Both the position numbers and the translations under genes were made by a program. The notes under the pieces are model-generated. The model was given only the letters and a program-made list of their open reading frames with translations, had not been told where the DNA came from and made no database searches. From Siderastrea radians (lineage: Eukaryota > Cnidaria > Anthozoa > Scleractinia > Rhizangiidae), in assembly GCA_964017195.1 (NCBI GenBank), contig OZ024895.1:7808001-7872000 (forward strand): DNA of 64,000 bases, read 5' to 3'. Of this stretch, positions 62,619-64,000 are shown piece by piece; positions within the stretch are counted from its first letter, which is position 1; each line of letters starts with the position of its first letter.

Positions 62619-63542
62619 ATGTCCAGCAAAGGCAGAAAACACAAAAGAGGCGACAGGGGCTCGATGGAAGAGGAGAGTAGTACAAGTATCGCCAAGAAAC
62701 AAAACATGGCGGCACGTGCTGAGGCTAATTTGGATGAAAACATTAAGAACGATGCCGACATTGCGCCAGAAGAAGAAGAAGAGGAGGAAGAAACAACTCT
62801 TGAAGAAATCAAATGCCTTCTTGTTGGGGTACAGCAAACCCTTCATGATATGCGAACGGAAAACCGGAAAATGGCGGCTGAAATTGCCGAATTGAAATCT
62901 TCTTTCAACAAGCACTCAACCGAAATAAGCACGTTGAAGAAAGCTCTAAAAAACGCACTCGATGACAACGACAAGTTAAGAAAGTCGGTGAATTCCCTTA
63001 AGGAGAAAGTAAATGAGCAGGAACGAAATATCGACGAACTCTATGGTCAGCAAGATGACCTTGAACAATACACGCGAAAACACGCGCTTGAAATACATGG
63101 TATTCCAGAAGATCTGTATACTGCAACGGATGACGTGGTAATCAAGCTCGGCGAACAATTAAATGTTCCCATCACGAACGAAGACATTGATATTTCGCAT
63201 AAAATCTTCAGCGGAAAAAACCAACCGAAGGGCATTATAGTCAAATTTATCAGTCACAAGAAAAAAGCTCAGCTCTATAGAAAGCGGACTGAACTCAAGA
63301 ATGTAAAGATCTCCGACCTTTTCCCGGTCTGCTCGACTGCTGGTGTTGTACAATCCACGCGAATTTTCATCAATGAAAATTTAACCCAGTACAGGAGAGG
63401 AATCATGAAAAAAGCGAACAAGATGAAGAAAGATGAGATGATTCAGAGTGTATGGTCCATGGACGGTAAGCTGTATGTTAAAACTTCTCCAAGTGGAATG
63501 CCCGTTAGAATCTTTTGTGAAGACGACCTGAACACCCTGTAA
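62619..63542 (+). CDS. LINE ORF1 protein (coiled coil, RRM-like)
   Basis: 307 aa. The basic N-terminus (MSSKGRKHKRGDRG) and an acidic run (EEEEEEEE near 52) are followed by a long coiled coil (roughly 60-155: TLHDMRTENRKMAAEIAELK, LRKSVNSLKEKVNEQERNID). Next is an RRM-like core (LEIHGIPEDL, DISHKIF, KGIIVKFISHKKKAQLYRKR) and a C-terminal basic domain (IFINENLTQYRRGIMKKANK). This is the trimeric RNA-binding ORF1p architecture of the L1/Tx1 clade. Start ATG 62619 is the first in frame. Uninterrupted. Confidence 0.85.
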   Translation: MSSKGRKHKRGDRGSMEEESSTSIAKKQNMAARAEANLDENIKNDADIAPEEEEEEEETTLEEIKCLLVGVQQTLHDMRTENRKMAAEIAELKSSFNKHSTEISTLKKALKNALDDNDKLRKSVNSLKEKVNEQERNIDELYGQQDDLEQYTRKHALEIHGIPEDLYTATDDVVIKLGEQLNVPITNEDIDISHKIFSGKNQPKGIIVKFISHKKKAQLYRKRTELKNVKISDLFPVCSTAGVVQSTRIFINENLTQYRRGIMKKANKMKKDEMIQSVWSMDGKLYVKTSPSGMPVRIFCEDDLNTL

Positions 63543-63817
63543 TTTCTATAAGTTATTGTTACTTATGTCGCTACGGAACTATTATTAGCACACTCTATCT
63601 TAGTCAACTAGAAATAAGTGAGGATAGGAGATGCTTAATGAGTCTTGCGGACTGCATGCAATTAGTTAATATCCTTGTAAACATGTTGCGTGATTCCGTG
63701 TCGTGTTTGTTATGCTATGTTTTTGTTTTCAATTTTTTTCAATTTACATATAAGAAATCTACGATGAACTCTTCTTTCACACACTCCAGCTATCATAGTG
63801 TTTTATACAGCTAAACC

Positions 63818-64000
63818 ATGATCGTGCAAGGTAAATGCGATGTATTAACTCTAAACGTAAGAGGTTTGAGAAACCGTGTAAAAAGGAGAAGCATCTTTTG
63901 CTTTCTAAAAGATCAAAACTGCGATGTATATTTTCTGCAAGAGACATATTCTGAACAGAAAGATGAAATTATTTGGAGAGGTGAATGGGGAGGTGACATT
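63818..64000 (+). CDS. LINE ORF2 start: APE-type endonuclease (partial)
   Basis: 61 codons from ATG 63818 to the window edge, no stop. It encodes CDVLTLNVRGLRNRVKRRSI, FCFLKDQNCDVYFLQETYSE and then IIWRGEWGGDI. LNVRGL with the catalytic Asn and FLQET with the catalytic Glu are the first two motifs of apurinic/apyrimidinic-type LINE endonucleases. Reverse transcriptase lies beyond the window. Confidence 0.85.
   Translation, partial: MIVQGKCDVLTLNVRGLRNRVKRRSIFCFLKDQNCDVYFLQETYSEQKDEIIWRGEWGGDI

Larger units (their letters stand above)
62440..64000 (+). mobile_element. 5' part of an L1-like LINE with intact ORFs
   Basis: ORF1 (62619-63542) is followed after 275 nt by the start of ORF2, which is open to the window edge. 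The GC-richer stretch before ORF1 (about 62460-62618) is probably the 5' UTR; its exact start is not defined. Same plus orientation as the broken LINE 3' end at 1-680, though the two cannot be shown to be one family. Confidence 0.75.

Overview
The window looks like nuclear DNA of an anthozoan cnidarian, most likely a stony coral. This is inferred from long introns with GT-AG boundaries, a secreted/transmembrane gene that mixes immunoglobulin, pentraxin, mucin and SEA modules, and a dense mix of L1-like, DIRS-like and terminal-inverted-repeat elements. There is no bacterial-type operon, CRISPR array, rRNA or convincing tRNA.

Layout. 1-680: 3' end of an L1-like LINE. 2.4-3.8 kb: three phase-compatible minus-strand exons of an unrecognised basic protein. 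4.0-6.4 kb: a pogo-type MITE, a 1-kb inverted-repeat element and a three-copy 325-bp tandem array. 7.9 kb: a minus-strand signal-peptide exon beside a possible divergent promoter. 12.4-35.0 kb: the main gene, on the minus strand. I could assemble 14 exons with consistent phases (3477 nt, 1158 aa): signal peptide, V-like Ig domain, four more Ig-like domains, a short linker exon, a pentraxin/LamG domain, a Ser/Thr-rich mucin stalk, a SEA domain, a transmembrane helix and a short tail. 36.9-41.5 kb: a decayed tandem copy of the 5' part of that gene, with a frameshift and a truncated fused exon. 45.4-50.1 kb: an apparently intact DIRS1-type retrotransposon (Gag-like, RT/RNase H and tyrosine recombinase ORFs, inverted termini, internal complementary region). 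51.3-54.5 kb: a 3.2-kb foldback structure with 72-bp identical ends and two inverted arms of a 40-bp satellite. 56-62 kb: dispersed repeats only. 62.6-64.0 kb: start of an L1-like LINE with intact ORF1 and the first 61 codons of ORF2.

How it fits together. The cellular gene content is modest. The main gene encodes a type I membrane protein with an adhesive, probably self-cleaving ectodomain. Its locus has grown by exon and segmental duplication: two Ig exons with their introns are tandem copies, and different transposons inserted before and after that duplication give a relative chronology. Much of the remaining DNA is transposon-derived. Notable non-coding structure includes three relics of a hammerhead-ribozyme-like motif.
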